64,000 nucleotides of DNA, taken from Arthrobacter sp. MYb214 (GTDB lineage Bacteria; Actinomycetota; Actinomycetes; Actinomycetales; Micrococcaceae). Of the stretch, positions 9,126 through 17,799 are shown in pieces (the stretch's first letter is position 1; every line of letters starts with the position of its first letter). The stretch covers positions 124,001 to 188,000 of the forward strand of contig NZ_PCPZ01000001.1 of the NCBI RefSeq assembly GCF_002979865.1, given 5' to 3'. The position numbers were made by a program, and so were the translations under genes. Below the pieces are notes generated by a model. It searched no databases, was not told the origin of the DNA, and saw nothing but the letters and a program-made list of their open reading frames with translations.

Positions 9126-9601
9126 GCGCTCTACATACAAGTGGGGGGACAATCGAAATTCATTTTGAGAATCCGGCACGCTTCGATCTGGTCGGGGAGC
9201 AATAGCATCTCGATCAATACTGTCAAACGGGAAATTGTTCCTTCGAGCAATTAAAACGGAGGAATTGAATTTCCGTGCTACGTATCGAAAATTTCCTTAC
9301 GTAGTAGAAAGTTCTAAGATTTTTCGCGTCGTAACTTGGGTGTTTATTCCGCTTATAAACCTGATGATCTTACATCAGGCGATGCTTTGATTTCAAAGTT
9401 TCCAACTTTACGTCTGCTATGTCGATGTTTCCAGGCAGAATTGGTCCTGACGAACAATAACAATGCATACCGATAATTCCTGCTCTTCCTAAAAGTCGTT
9501 AGCGCGGACCGTGTAGTTTCGCACATGAATACTAACTAGCCGATAGTTAGTTGCTGGGCACTGTTGCGACTACAGCGGTATGGACCATCCTTTACTAGAC
9601 T
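9126..9601 (+). other. AT-rich intergenic region opening the island, with two small hairpins
   Basis: About 475 bases with no credible gene, visibly AT-richer than serA. It contains two short perfect hairpins: CCTGATG/CATCAGG (9360-9379) and ACTAACTA/TAGTTAGT (9531-9551). The second lies about 50 bases before the next start and could be part of a 5' leader. Promoter elements are probably here, but I cannot place them. The change of composition marks the left edge of the polysaccharide island. Confidence 0.45.
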
Positions 9602-12088
9602 ATGATTAGAGAGAATCAAGCATGGATGAAAGTTGTGCCGAAGTTGAACGCTAATTACTATGAACTGCTGGAATCATACGCATGTCGTATCCGTCGAAAC
9701 ATGCCCCAAGCGGAAGAACACGCGCTTCTTACCAAATCAATGAAGTATCGCGATGTTTTGGCCACCATCGTAGTTGGACAAGGAATTACCTACGACGAAC
9801 TTTCTGAAAATCTTGATGACTTCACAAATGGTGAGATCGACTTTGCTGTTCTTGCGTCCTTGGGAAGGATCGTGGCCCTGCAGAATATCAATACCGAAGA
9901 TCGGGCAAACGGACGAAAAATCATTCATGCGGCGAATGAAAATTTACCTCGAACGAAACTTTTCCAGAAGTACAGGCAACTCGAATTCGAACTGATCTTC
10001 GAATCAGCTTCATATTCCGAAGCGGTGGCACATTTGAATGCAAACCCGGAACTGAAAGAGGTTCAAGACGGGTATCTAGAAGTGGATATGTATAACCCGT
10101 TCTTAGGTTTGGAAAACAGTGAGTATACGCACTGGCAACAAGGATTTAATAAGATATTCGAATCTTGTGGCAGAATTCCAGTCGCGTTATCTGGGGAAGC
10201 TAAGAGACCATTTGACCGTTTGACGGCAGCCAATGATCTGAATCGAATAACTGACGGCCCGCTTGTTTCAGTCATCATGACCAGTTACGACCCCGAGCCG
10301 GAAGCTTTTATAGCGGCAGCACGTTCCATTTTGAATCAGACCTGGAGAAATCTTGAGCTAATCATTATTGACGATGCAAGCCCGAACCGCGAAAGTGAGC
10401 TCTTAGAAAAACTAGCTGGAGAAGATGCCAGGGTTAAACTCGTGTTATTGACGGAGAATGGAGGAACGTACCGCGCGCGCAATGTTGGTTTGGAAGTCGC
10501 CACGGGAGAATTCGTAACGGGACAAGATTCTGACGATTGGTCTCATCCTGAACGAATAGAATCTCAAGTTAAATACATGCTCGAGGACCCAAAAGCTGCT
10601 GGTGTGATGACCTCGGCAGTTCGCACGGATGAAAACCTAAGTCGGATTATGCCAGGCCTTAGTCCAACACGAAAATGCGAAGTTAGTTTTATGACTCCAC
10701 TCCATCTAGCACGTGAGGTTGGCGGTTACCTAGATGCACGTAAAGCAGCTGATAGTGAATTTAGGCAACGCGTAGAATTTTATTCTCAAAGAAATGTTGG
10801 AGTAATCCACGATGCGCTCTATATCATTCGTCTAATGCCTAATTCGCTGTCTCGTGGTGATTTCTCTTCAGGTTGGTCGCATCAATCACGTCGTGCTTTC
10901 TGGAATGCAGCCCTGTATTGGCATTCGAATACTCCGTCACTAAGTCTGTCCGTGAAAGACGAACCGAAGGTTCCGCTACCGATCCCACATCGTTTCCAAA
11001 TCACCAAGCCCGCACCCAGCGAGCTGGATATCGTCTTTGCTGCAGACTGGCGTGTGTCACATGGATGGCAGCGAGCTGCTGTCGACGAAGTGAAATTCCT
11101 TGTTGCCAGAGGTCTGCATATCGGTATCATGCAGATGGAATCACCAAACTCAAACGCCCGTACTTCTACGAAGCCGAACTTACAGATACAACAACTGATC
11201 AATAATGGGACAATAACGCAGGTCACTTCCGACCAAGAAGTAAAAATTGCGAACCTGATCTTCCATGATCCGTCCATCATGCAATTCCCGACTTCGCAGG
11301 AATCCAATCTTCGGGTTGGAAAGATAATAATGGCTCCGTTTGATCTCCCCTCTGATAACAACGGTGAAATCATTCGATATTTATATGATGACTGCACTCG
11401 AAACACGCAGAATTATTTTTCCGCTAATGTAGAGTGGTCATTCCTAAATAGCATGTCGCAGGTTGTAGGTGAGGCTGAAGGCTCTGGAGTTTCGGTACTG
11501 CCAGGAGCATGGCCATTGGTCCTCCATCTGGAATCTTGGACTGGAAAGAATAACTTAGGTATTAACAGTCCTCAAAAAATACCGATTCTAGGACGTAGCT
11601 GCCAGAATAATTATTCGGGCTGGCCGATGAAAGAAACAATTCAACAATTGTGGCCAACAGACGATTCTGCTGAAGTCTGGATCTTAGGTGACGCTCGCGG
11701 AGCGCTCAGAAACCTCAATGACAAATATTATGCAGATAACTGGGTTTCATTCCGAGAAGGCGAGATTCGTCCGGTGGATTATATGAGGGCGATCGACTTC
11801 TTCGTTTACTTCCCGAGCGAAGATTCGGACGAAAATCTTTGTAGAGAAGCATTTGAAGCCGCTGCTACTGGGAAGATTGTCATTCTCCCTGAAAAATTCC
11901 GTGATGCGCATGGTGATACTGCACTTTATAGTACTCCGGAAGGAGTGGCCCAACTGCTTGAATATTACTGGCGAAGTCAAGAATCATATCAAGTGCAGGC
12001 CAGAAACGTTAGAGACACATTGACTCGAATGTTCGCAGACGGCGAAGTCTTAGAAGAACACTTCCGAAACCTTTTGACTTTGGCATAG
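9602..12088 (+). CDS. Dual-domain glycosyltransferase (GT2 plus GT-B-like domain)
   Basis: An 828-residue cytoplasmic protein. Residues ~1-215 are mostly helical. A GT2 (GT-A fold) domain starts near 217 with PLVSVIMTSYDP, continues with LELIIIDDASPNRE, and has its metal-binding acidic motif in GQDSDDWSHP (~308-314). From ~470 a second Rossmann-like domain begins (LDIVFAADWRVSHGW) and ends with an E-x7-E-like segment (ENLCREAFEAAATGKIVI), as in GT4 enzymes. It could add two sugars in succession. It is paralogous, with the same domain order, to the protein at 28035-30791 but lacks that protein's N-terminal membrane hairpin. The next gene, 13 bases on, encodes such a hairpin separately. An in-frame ATG at 9626 has a better purine-rich upstream sequence, so the start could be eight codons later. 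Confidence 0.8.
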   Translation: MIRENQAWMKVVPKLNANYYELLESYACRIRRNMPQAEEHALLTKSMKYRDVLATIVVGQGITYDELSENLDDFTNGEIDFAVLASLGRIVALQNINTEDRANGRKIIHAANENLPRTKLFQKYRQLEFELIFESASYSEAVAHLNANPELKEVQDGYLEVDMYNPFLGLENSEYTHWQQGFNKIFESCGRIPVALSGEAKRPFDRLTAANDLNRITDGPLVSVIMTSYDPEPEAFIAAARSILNQTWRNLELIIIDDASPNRESELLEKLAGEDARVKLVLLTENGGTYRARNVGLEVATGEFVTGQDSDDWSHPERIESQVKYMLEDPKAAGVMTSAVRTDENLSRIMPGLSPTRKCEVSFMTPLHLAREVGGYLDARKAADSEFRQRVEFYSQRNVGVIHDALYIIRLMPNSLSRGDFSSGWSHQSRRAFWNAALYWHSNTPSLSLSVKDEPKVPLPIPHRFQITKPAPSELDIVFAADWRVSHGWQRAAVDEVKFLVARGLHIGIMQMESPNSNARTSTKPNLQIQQLINNGTITQVTSDQEVKIANLIFHDPSIMQFPTSQESNLRVGKIIMAPFDLPSDNNGEIIRYLYDDCTRNTQNYFSANVEWSFLNSMSQVVGEAEGSGVSVLPGAWPLVLHLESWTGKNNLGINSPQKIPILGRSCQNNYSGWPMKETIQQLWPTDDSAEVWILGDARGALRNLNDKYYADNWVSFREGEIRPVDYMRAIDFFVYFPSEDSDENLCREAFEAAATGKIVILPEKFRDAHGDTALYSTPEGVAQLLEYYWRSQESYQVQARNVRDTLTRMFADGEVLEEHFRNLLTLA

Positions 12089-12101
12089 ATAAGGGATCAC
12101 A

Positions 12102-13877
12102 TTGATAAAAGTTTTTGCAAATAAAATCAAATTATTCTTAGTGTTAGCTGCAGCATTGACTACTGTTGGAATAGTGTTTGAACTAATCGGAATATCGTCG
12201 ATAAGTAGGATCATGATCCTCTTGGTTGCCCTAGTAGCTGCAACCATGGGTGGCTTGACATTTTATAAACTCATTCAGATCAGGAACGAAACTGATCGGT
12301 TGACAACTAAAATACTGAAAATTGATAACCGAACCGGAGAACTCTTGGACTTCTCCGGAAAAAGTCACCGCGAAATACTTCGACGCCTCGAAGGAGTTGA
12401 CCAAATTTCGAATCGTCAAGTTAAAGAGATAGAGAAGCAATCGCGAGCAACACGTGAAGAGTTACGTACGAATTTCAAGTCTCTTCATACTACCCAGACT
12501 GAGTATGATCGTGATGTGAAATTCGGGATTTCACAGCTGAAAGATTCTGCTAAAAATACCATTGATTACACAGTTCAATTGAATGACATTGAGCTACGCG
12601 TCCGCAAGTTAAGTAATCTGTATCAGGCGGACGCCAAAAATTTACGTGAGAAAAATTACGAAGTTTTGGAATTGATTCGCGCAACGAATGAAGTTGGCAT
12701 TCAGAATCACAACGTTATTAATCTCCTGGAACGCAGGATCATAAATAAGCTCCGTGTCAACCCTGAGCTAACTAATGTACGTGCACGAGTCGAACGAATG
12801 GAACGTCGTTTAATTGGATTGATGGAACGTCTACGTACTGAATCAGATGATTCAGTTAACTTGTTATCTGTTTCAATTCAGACAGAAATCGAGAAAATCA
12901 ATGGACTTCTGCTTTCAATACGCGACGAACAAGAAGTGTCGCTCTCGAAACAATCCACTCACTTAGAAAAATACGTGACCGCTGGAAATACATCCATTGG
13001 CGAGGCGCTAGCCACGCGTTCCGAGGATATTGAATCGCATCTCCAACAGCTCAAGGAAACTTTTAATGCTCGCATTGAGGAGCTCCTTGCTGAATTTGCG
13101 CGTCTCGGGGAACAAACTCAAAACGTTAACCTGAGTGAGGAAACGACCGCAAAACTTGCCGAAGAGTCGTCACGAAACAGCCTCCACAATCGACGACAAT
13201 TGCGCAGGCACATCACTGAGACTGTCCGTGACAGCACGAGACAAATGGAAGCACTTGTTAAGTTGGCACCACGACTGGCTGAAGTTAATCCCTTGGTTCC
13301 GCCGACAGGTGGGTATGCGTTAGATGCGCAGGCCCTATTGCACCTAATTGATGTGTTAGAACGTGTACAGCCAAAGTTGATCGTAGAGTTCGGCGGCGGT
13401 ACTTCAACAATATGGATGGCGTACATCTGTGAGAAGTTCGGTACGCGCATTATTTCGTTTGATCATCTCGAAGAGTACTTGTCACGAACACAGACTGAAG
13501 TCGATCGACATGGTTTTAGCGATATGGTCGAGCTTCGTTTGGCACCTTTGGAGGAAATTCAAGTTGAGGGCGAGAACTATTCATGGTATTCGCTCGCTGA
13601 ATTAGACGATCTCGAAGATGTAGACCTGCTATTTATAGACGGACCACCAGAATCTACTGGTACCAATGCACGGCGCCCAGCCATGCATGTTATGACGGCA
13701 AGACTTAATGACCATGCGGTCATCGTTCTTGACGACACCCATAGGGAGAGTGAGCAAGATACGGTTCAAATTTGGACATCATCATTCCCCAATTATCAGG
13801 TGGTGGATGCAAATATCAGCCGCCTGACGGTGTTAGAAAGTACCGGAGAGAAGAACCAGGAAAGTATTTTGGAATGA
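12102..13877 (+). CDS. Membrane-anchored coiled-coil protein with C-terminal methyltransferase domain
   Basis: A 591-residue protein starting at TTG 12102, with AAGGGA about 7 bases upstream. Residues ~11-31 and ~37-58 form a two-helix membrane hairpin. Residues ~60-400 are charged and almost wholly helical, with heptad-like spacing, predicting a long coiled coil. From ~425 a class I SAM-dependent methyltransferase-like domain begins: motif I LIVEFGGGTSTIW, the acidic strand IISFDHLEEY, then DLLFIDGPPES and VIVLDDTHRE. It is linked to the next gene by an ATGA overlap and follows a dual-domain glycosyltransferase. Family knowledge gives only methyl transfer. I infer a membrane-tethered modifier of the growing polymer, possibly a length-measuring cap. 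No exact family is recognised. Confidence 0.75.
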   Translation: MIKVFANKIKLFLVLAAALTTVGIVFELIGISSISRIMILLVALVAATMGGLTFYKLIQIRNETDRLTTKILKIDNRTGELLDFSGKSHREILRRLEGVDQISNRQVKEIEKQSRATREELRTNFKSLHTTQTEYDRDVKFGISQLKDSAKNTIDYTVQLNDIELRVRKLSNLYQADAKNLREKNYEVLELIRATNEVGIQNHNVINLLERRIINKLRVNPELTNVRARVERMERRLIGLMERLRTESDDSVNLLSVSIQTEIEKINGLLLSIRDEQEVSLSKQSTHLEKYVTAGNTSIGEALATRSEDIESHLQQLKETFNARIEELLAEFARLGEQTQNVNLSEETTAKLAEESSRNSLHNRRQLRRHITETVRDSTRQMEALVKLAPRLAEVNPLVPPTGGYALDAQALLHLIDVLERVQPKLIVEFGGGTSTIWMAYICEKFGTRIISFDHLEEYLSRTQTEVDRHGFSDMVELRLAPLEEIQVEGENYSWYSLAELDDLEDVDLLFIDGPPESTGTNARRPAMHVMTARLNDHAVIVLDDTHRESEQDTVQIWTSSFPNYQVVDANISRLTVLESTGEKNQESILE

Positions 13878-14839
13878 AATCAAATAACGCATTATCTGGC
13901 CAGATTTCAACTTTCGATGAAAAATTCTGGGTAAAGGACGATATATTCGTTAACACACGGAATGACCTTGCCGCTACGGATGCAATTCATCTCGTAGACT
14001 GCACGTATCTTGAATGGCAGGATATTCTTTCGACTGAAAAATCGCCATTTGATAATACCGACGGTGAGTTTGAACAACAGTTTCGGATAGTTCCCGACGG
14101 CATTCATGCAAAAAGATTGCATTTGGATGCCCTACTTGTTCGTCGCGATTCTAAGAAACTTCTCGTCGTGTTTCATGGCGCCTTAGATCGCGAGAAGTAC
14201 ATCCTGCCGCGATTTGAGTTCAAAACTAGTGTGAAACGATTTGATGGATCGGTGCTATTCATTTCGGATCCCTCTTTGCAAACTCATGATGAGTTGGGAC
14301 TAGCATGGTACGTCGGAGATGAAGTCGACAATGGTCATGAGATGATTACTACTCTTGTACGAGAATTTGCAAGACACCTCGGAACAGAAAAGATTGTCCT
14401 GACTGGAAGCAGCGGTGGAGGTTATGCGGCTTTATCGACCTCGTTTCATATTGAAGGATCGGTAGCTCTTCCTTTTTCCCCACAAACGAGTGTTGAAGGT
14501 TACTACCAGGGGCATCGGACTCGTCTATTGTCTTCCGCTTTCTCAACGTGGCCTGATTTGAAACAGGGATTATTGTCTAATGTAACTCGCTTTGACCTAG
14601 GTGCGCTTTACGGGTCAAATGCAGCACGAAATAAAGTCTGGTTCATCCAGAATACTGGAGATAAATTTCACATACTAAATCACTGCATACCATTTGCTAA
14701 ATCATTGGGCATTGACTTCTCTAAAGGCGATTACCGTAATGACAATATACGGTTTGATTTGATCCTCTACCGCGACGGCCATAAACCGCCATTGCCAAGG
14801 ACGATGAATGATTACATCTCAAAAGCCTTCGATCTTTAA
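13874..14839 (+). CDS. Alpha/beta-hydrolase-like protein, polysaccharide locus type
   Basis: The ATG at 13874 overlaps the preceding stop as ATGA and has AGGAAAG upstream, so I choose it over the open frame reaching back to 13772; 321 residues. The central region has LLVVFHGAL (a strand followed by a His-Gly loop) and the nucleophile elbow GSSGGGYAAL, the G-x-S-x-G pattern of serine hydrolases. A C-terminal RDGHKPP could supply the catalytic His. It shares the elbow, an NH-x-x-PF segment (NHCIPF here, NHYMPF there) and the late GH motif with the protein at 22539-23435, so the two are distant paralogues. The role is unknown; deacylation or acyl transfer on a surface polymer, in the manner of Asp2-like accessory proteins, is inference. 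Confidence 0.7.
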   Translation: MKSNNALSGQISTFDEKFWVKDDIFVNTRNDLAATDAIHLVDCTYLEWQDILSTEKSPFDNTDGEFEQQFRIVPDGIHAKRLHLDALLVRRDSKKLLVVFHGALDREKYILPRFEFKTSVKRFDGSVLFISDPSLQTHDELGLAWYVGDEVDNGHEMITTLVREFARHLGTEKIVLTGSSGGGYAALSTSFHIEGSVALPFSPQTSVEGYYQGHRTRLLSSAFSTWPDLKQGLLSNVTRFDLGALYGSNAARNKVWFIQNTGDKFHILNHCIPFAKSLGIDFSKGDYRNDNIRFDLILYRDGHKPPLPRTMNDYISKAFDL

Positions 14840-15013
14840 TAAATTCAAAATTTCTGAATTACCTCCAAGCTCTATTTGGAATGGGTCGTTCCACGGTGAA
14901 ATTAAACTTCGTGCTTCAGGCTATTAATTGCTAAATAGCGTTTCTTGGTAGTGCTGTTCTGGCAACCCGGTAGGACCGCCTCCGGGCAGGTGGTAGTTTG
15001 AATCCGGCTAGCT

Positions 15014-15075
15014 GGCAGCGGCGGACGCTGCCTTTGATAATGGCTCAAAACCCCGTCAGGGGTTCTGAGCCATTA
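15014..15075. terminator. Two tandem hairpins between the hydrolase gene and IS debris
   Basis: A perfect 7-bp stem GGCAGCG/CGCTGCC (15014-15032) is followed by a long stem (15038-15054 with 15059-15075, 16 of 17 positions paired, loop GTCA). They could terminate transcription from the polysaccharide genes or of the decayed minus-strand IS21 ATPase gene. They may equally be part of an old IS end. Confidence 0.5.
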
Positions 15076-15125
15076 CTCTATTGAGGGGAAGGCTCGGGAT
15101 GAGCGGTCAGGCAACGGACCGCATC

Positions 15126-16020
15126 TTATTCCCAGAAATCAGCTGACTCCCGTGCCTTCTCATGCTTCAGCTTGCGCATATCAGCTTCGCCCAGCAACAG
15201 CCACCTCGTGTTGTTCGCCAACCGATTCACGATTGAATCACCGGCAACACGGTCAGGCAAAACCTGCACCCAATACGACGGATCAGTCTGGCTGACGATC
15301 ATCGTCGGCAGCTTGTGCTCCCGGTCCGCCTGTTTAGCAGCTGTATTCGGTAGCGCATGTGTACCGATCCGGTAGCAGCAGTGCGTGGATCGGATAACAC
15401 CGAAAAATCGTCACCGAGCGGGTCCCAATCGTTGCGCGCGGGTCCGAAGATCTATCACGACAGGTACTGGACACTGTTGCTGACGCGGTCTCGGTGTGGC
15501 GTAGTCTTCCTGAGCCGTTCCTAAATCCTCGGCATGGAATCAGGTGCACGACTTTCGTCTCTCGACCCAATCACAGTCGGCTTGAAGGGCTACGCTGCTT
15601 TTCCTGGGCTTTCCTCTCGACGATACGCATTGCCTCCAGGAAGCGAGAGCTTACTGCAACAAGCCCCACGGAGGCTCTGAGTTTTTCGGTTGTCTGGCGT
15701 CGCAGCCAAGAGATTTTATTGTGCTTGAGCCAGTCTCTGCAGCGGGTGACATCGACGCGCTACCCGATCGTTACATCGACGCTATCCGATGCGCGCACAG
15801 GCGCTTCCAAATACTTCGTCTATACACCGCCAGCACTCCGTAAACATCGCTAGCGATGTTCTGGTCCAGGCCGACTGTTAAGAAATCATCAACGGTCAAC
15901 AGGTCCGCCTCACGCAGCCGCTCCAGCAACGCATCATGATCCCGCCCGTTCTCGCGGGCATTCAGCAGATTCCTAGCCAGCACGTCCATCCTGCTGAATA
16001 CGGCTAGTCGGTACCACCAG
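15126..16020 (-). pseudogene. istB: IS21-family helper ATPase (IstB) remnant, interrupted
   Basis: Two pieces of one IstB-like gene read on the minus strand. The C-terminal piece (15126 to ~15330) includes HKLPTMIVSQTDPSYW and ends DSIVNRLANNTRWLL...SADFWE-stop. The upstream piece (15831 to ~16020) includes ALLERLREADLLTVDDFL and NIASDVYGVLA, the Walker B region of this AAA+ family. They are separated by a 496-bp insertion flanked by CCGCC, and removing it joins VYGVLA to DREHKLP in frame. The N-terminal half, with Walker A, and the partner transposase IstA are missing; the frame is lost in the 22-bp tandem repeat at 15999-16058. This is non-functional debris of an IS21-type element. Confidence 0.85.
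15331..15826. mobile_element. 496-bp non-autonomous (MITE-like) insertion within istB remnant
   Basis: The element begins TGTTTAG and ends CTATACA. Its terminal 31 bases are imperfect inverted repeats (23 of 31 positions identical between 15331-15361 and the complement of 15796-15826). It is bracketed by a 5-bp duplication, CCGCC (15326-15330 and 15827-15831), and removing it restores the istB reading frame. Each end carries three copies of a motif like ATCGGTAGCG: ATTCGGTAGCG, GATCCGGTAGC and GATCGGATAAC on the left; ATTTGGAAGCG, CATCGGATAGCG and GATCGGGTAGCG on the complement of the right end. These look like subterminal transposase-binding sites. No recognisable transposase is encoded. The IS family is unknown. 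Confidence 0.8.
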
Positions 16021-16058
16021 TACGGCTAGTCGGTACCACCAGTACGGCTAGTCGGTAC
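15999..16058. repeat. 22-bp tandem repeat, about 2.7 copies
   Basis: Two identical 22-bp units (15999-16020, 16021-16042) and a partial third (16043-16058), each beginning TACGGCTAGTCGGTAC. There are no spacers, so it is not CRISPR. Because 22 is not a multiple of 3, the expansion shifts and stops the istB frame and may be what broke that gene. Confidence 0.9.
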
Positions 16059-16076
16059 TTGAATTCCGGCTTGTCC

Positions 16077-16145
16077 TGTCTCAACGCACCGTCGACACAC
16101 GATCTCATGACATCGTGGACAGCATGTCTCAACGCATCGTAGACA
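16077..16145. repeat. Direct repeats resembling IS-end transposase sites
   Basis: TGTCTCAACGCA-[CT]CGT-[CA]GACA occurs at 16077-16097 and 16125-16145 (19 of 21 identical), with a partial third copy ACATCGTGGACA at 16110-16121. Short iterated repeats of this kind are typical of IS21-type and related element ends. They sit between the istB remnant and the IS3 element, so they may belong to either. Confidence 0.6.
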
Positions 16146-16257
16146 CCCTCAGGATCCGGATCGTGGCAGATTCCCTGTCTGTCAGGCTTGAGTGAGACCA
16201 CCGATTCATAGCAAGTTACCCTCCCCAGACAGGACGAGAATAGGACTAATCTCCACC

Positions 16258-16731
16258 ATGAGCAACGCCCCCATCCACCCATCGGCCAGCACCATGCCGG
16301 AGAATGGGACCATGGATTCCACCCAGCCCCGCCCGGACCAGCCGCGAAGCCGTACCATCACCCCGGCCCGGAAACTCGCTCACCTGCAAGGCTACGAAAA
16401 CGCGATCTAAAGCGGGCAGGGTCGCGGCTACCTGCGCGCCAACGGACTATATTCTTCGCAGATCGTCGAGTGGCGCAGGCTCCGCGATGCGGGAATCCTC
16501 GACGGAAACAACCCCGCCAACAGCACCAAAAGTGGCGGGAAGCTGAGCAAGGAACAAGCCGAAATCGCCCGGTTGAAAAAGCAGCTCGCGGCCAGCGAGC
16601 AGCAGCTCGCCACCACGCAGACCGCCTTGGACATCATGGGAAAAGCACACGCGCTCTTGGAACAAAACTCAAAGAGCGCGGATTCCAAATCGCAGCACAA
16701 GACATCCCTGCCGATGCCTACCAGCAGCTGA
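16258..16731 (+). pseudogene. IS3 transposase orfA (HTH protein) with premature stop
   Basis: Reads from ATG 16258 through RKLAHLQGYENAI to a TAA at 16408-16410. It then continues in the same frame as SGQGRGYLRANGLYSSQIVE and a Leu/Lys/Gln-rich coiled coil to 16731. A single base change (for example GAA to TAA) would explain the interruption. The later part, EIARLKKQLAASEQQL, is the leucine-zipper region typical of IS3 OrfA. A GGGAAAA heptamer at 16638-16644, read as G GGA AAA in this frame, is a good candidate -1 frameshift site into orfB. Confidence 0.75.
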
Positions 16732-17729
16732 TCGACAGCGGCGTTCCCACGCGGTGGGCCAGCACGCTGGCAGGGGTCAGTCGGGCCACGATGCACCGCC
16801 ACCAGCAAGCTACGCGAGCACCACAGCCGGTTGCTGCAGCGCCGCGTCCAACGCCGGCGAACAAGCTCACCACGAGCGAAGAAGCCCTGATCCTGGAAAC
16901 CTTGAACAGCGAGCGGTTCATCGATCAGGCGCCCGAACAGATCGACGCGGTCCTCTTGTCTGAGGGCACGCATTTGTGCTCGGTGTCCACCATGCATCGG
17001 CTGCTGCGCCGTGAGAAGCAAGTGGCAGAACGCCGCCAGCAGGCCCGCCACCCAGCCCGGAAAGTTCTGGAACTGGTCGTGTACCAGCCAGGTGAGGTGT
17101 TCACGTGGGACATCACGAAATTGGCTGGCCCAGCCAAGGGCACCTATTTTGATGCCTACGTGATGATCGATATTTACTCGCGCTATATTGTCGGTTACCA
17201 AGTCCATGCCCGTGAATCCGGTGAGCTGGCTAGGGAGTTCATGGCGCAGGTGTTCGCCACCGACCAGATCCCCAAGGTAGTCCATGCCGATTGGGGGACC
17301 TCGATGACCTCGAAGCCGGTCGCTGCATTGCTGGCGGACTTGGATGTGCTGAAGTCGTATTCGCGGCCGAAGGTCAGCAATGATAATCCCTATTCAGAGA
17401 CTTGGTTCAAGACCTCGAAGTATCTTCCGGTGTTTCCGGAACGGTTCGGTTCGCTGGCTGATGCCCGGGATTTCATGGACCGGGTCGTTCAGGCGTACAA
17501 CGGGCATCACCGGCATTCGGGGATCGGCTTCCATACGCCGGCAGACGTGCATTTCGGGATGACCGGGCATGTTGAGGACCAACGGCAGGCCGCGCTGCAG
17601 GCTGCGTGGGACGCGCATCCTGAACGGTTCGGTCAGCGTAGTCTGCCGAAGAAACTGCAGGTGCCTGAAGCGGCGTGGATCAACGAGCCAATGAAGCTGG
17701 AGGAGCGTGAAGAAATGATCGCTGTTTAG
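16638..17729 (+). CDS. IS3-family transposase orfB (DDE integrase core)
   Basis: The orfB frame runs to 17729 and is open from well before the region of homology. From the slippery site it reads GKSTRALGTKLKERGFQIA, then an HTH_21-like stretch with RWASTLAGVSRATMHRH and TMHRLLRR. The integrase catalytic core has the three acidic residues: TWDITKL (Asp), VVHADWGTSM (Asp) and NDNPYSETWFKTSKY (Glu). It would normally be made as an OrfAB fusion by -1 frameshifting. Since orfA has a stop before the shift site, fusion cannot form without readthrough. No independent start with a good ribosome site was seen, so this core is intact but probably unexpressed. Confidence 0.8.
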   Translation, partial: GKSTRALGTKLKERGFQIAAQDIPADAYQQLIDSGVPTRWASTLAGVSRATMHRHQQATRAPQPVAAAPRPTPANKLTTSEEALILETLNSERFIDQAPEQIDAVLLSEGTHLCSVSTMHRLLRREKQVAERRQQARHPARKVLELVVYQPGEVFTWDITKLAGPAKGTYFDAYVMIDIYSRYIVGYQVHARESGELAREFMAQVFATDQIPKVVHADWGTSMTSKPVAALLADLDVLKSYSRPKVSNDNPYSETWFKTSKYLPVFPERFGSLADARDFMDRVVQAYNGHHRHSGIGFHTPADVHFGMTGHVEDQRQAALQAAWDAHPERFGQRSLPKKLQVPEAAWINEPMKLEEREEMIAV

Positions 17730-17770
17730 CACCCGTTGGTCTCACTTGACTTGAAAATTTCCGGTTTCAG

Positions 17771-17798
17771 TGTCCACGAAGTCACGAGATTTCACACC
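17771..17798 (+). repeat. 28-bp direct repeat, left copy (probable IS481-type right end)
   Basis: Identical to 18925-18952, starting TGTCCACGAAGTCACG and containing GAGATTTCACA. Its orientation at both sites is the same, so these are not the two ends of one normal IS. It abuts the right end of the IS3 element. Confidence 0.9.
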
Positions 17799-17799
17799 A

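Larger units (their letters stand above)
16164..17769 (+). mobile_element. IS3-family insertion sequence, degenerate
   Basis: Contains orfA and orfB of an IS3-family transposase in the usual -1 relation. The right end, just after orfB (17731-17769), and the proposed left end share an inverted core, AGTGAGACCA-[AC]-CG, but the outer ~20 bases of the left end do not match, so the left boundary is approximate or truncated. orfA carries a stop codon, so the copy is probably immobile. Directly to the right lies a 28-bp sequence that recurs at 18925. Confidence 0.7.

Noticed and set aside
14960-15010. tRNA-like T-loop (GTTTGAATCCGG) suggesting a tRNA remnant or attachment site
   Set aside because: No matching acceptor or anticodon arms could be folded around it, and no integrase of the phage type is nearby.
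15334-15853. Short frames on both strands inside the 496-bp insertion (plus 15494-15853, minus 15334-15570)
   Set aside because: Neither resembles a transposase or any known family; both run through the inverted-repeat ends.
15999-16058. Possible CRISPR from repeated 22-bp units
   Set aside because: Units are directly adjacent with no spacers, and no cas genes are present.
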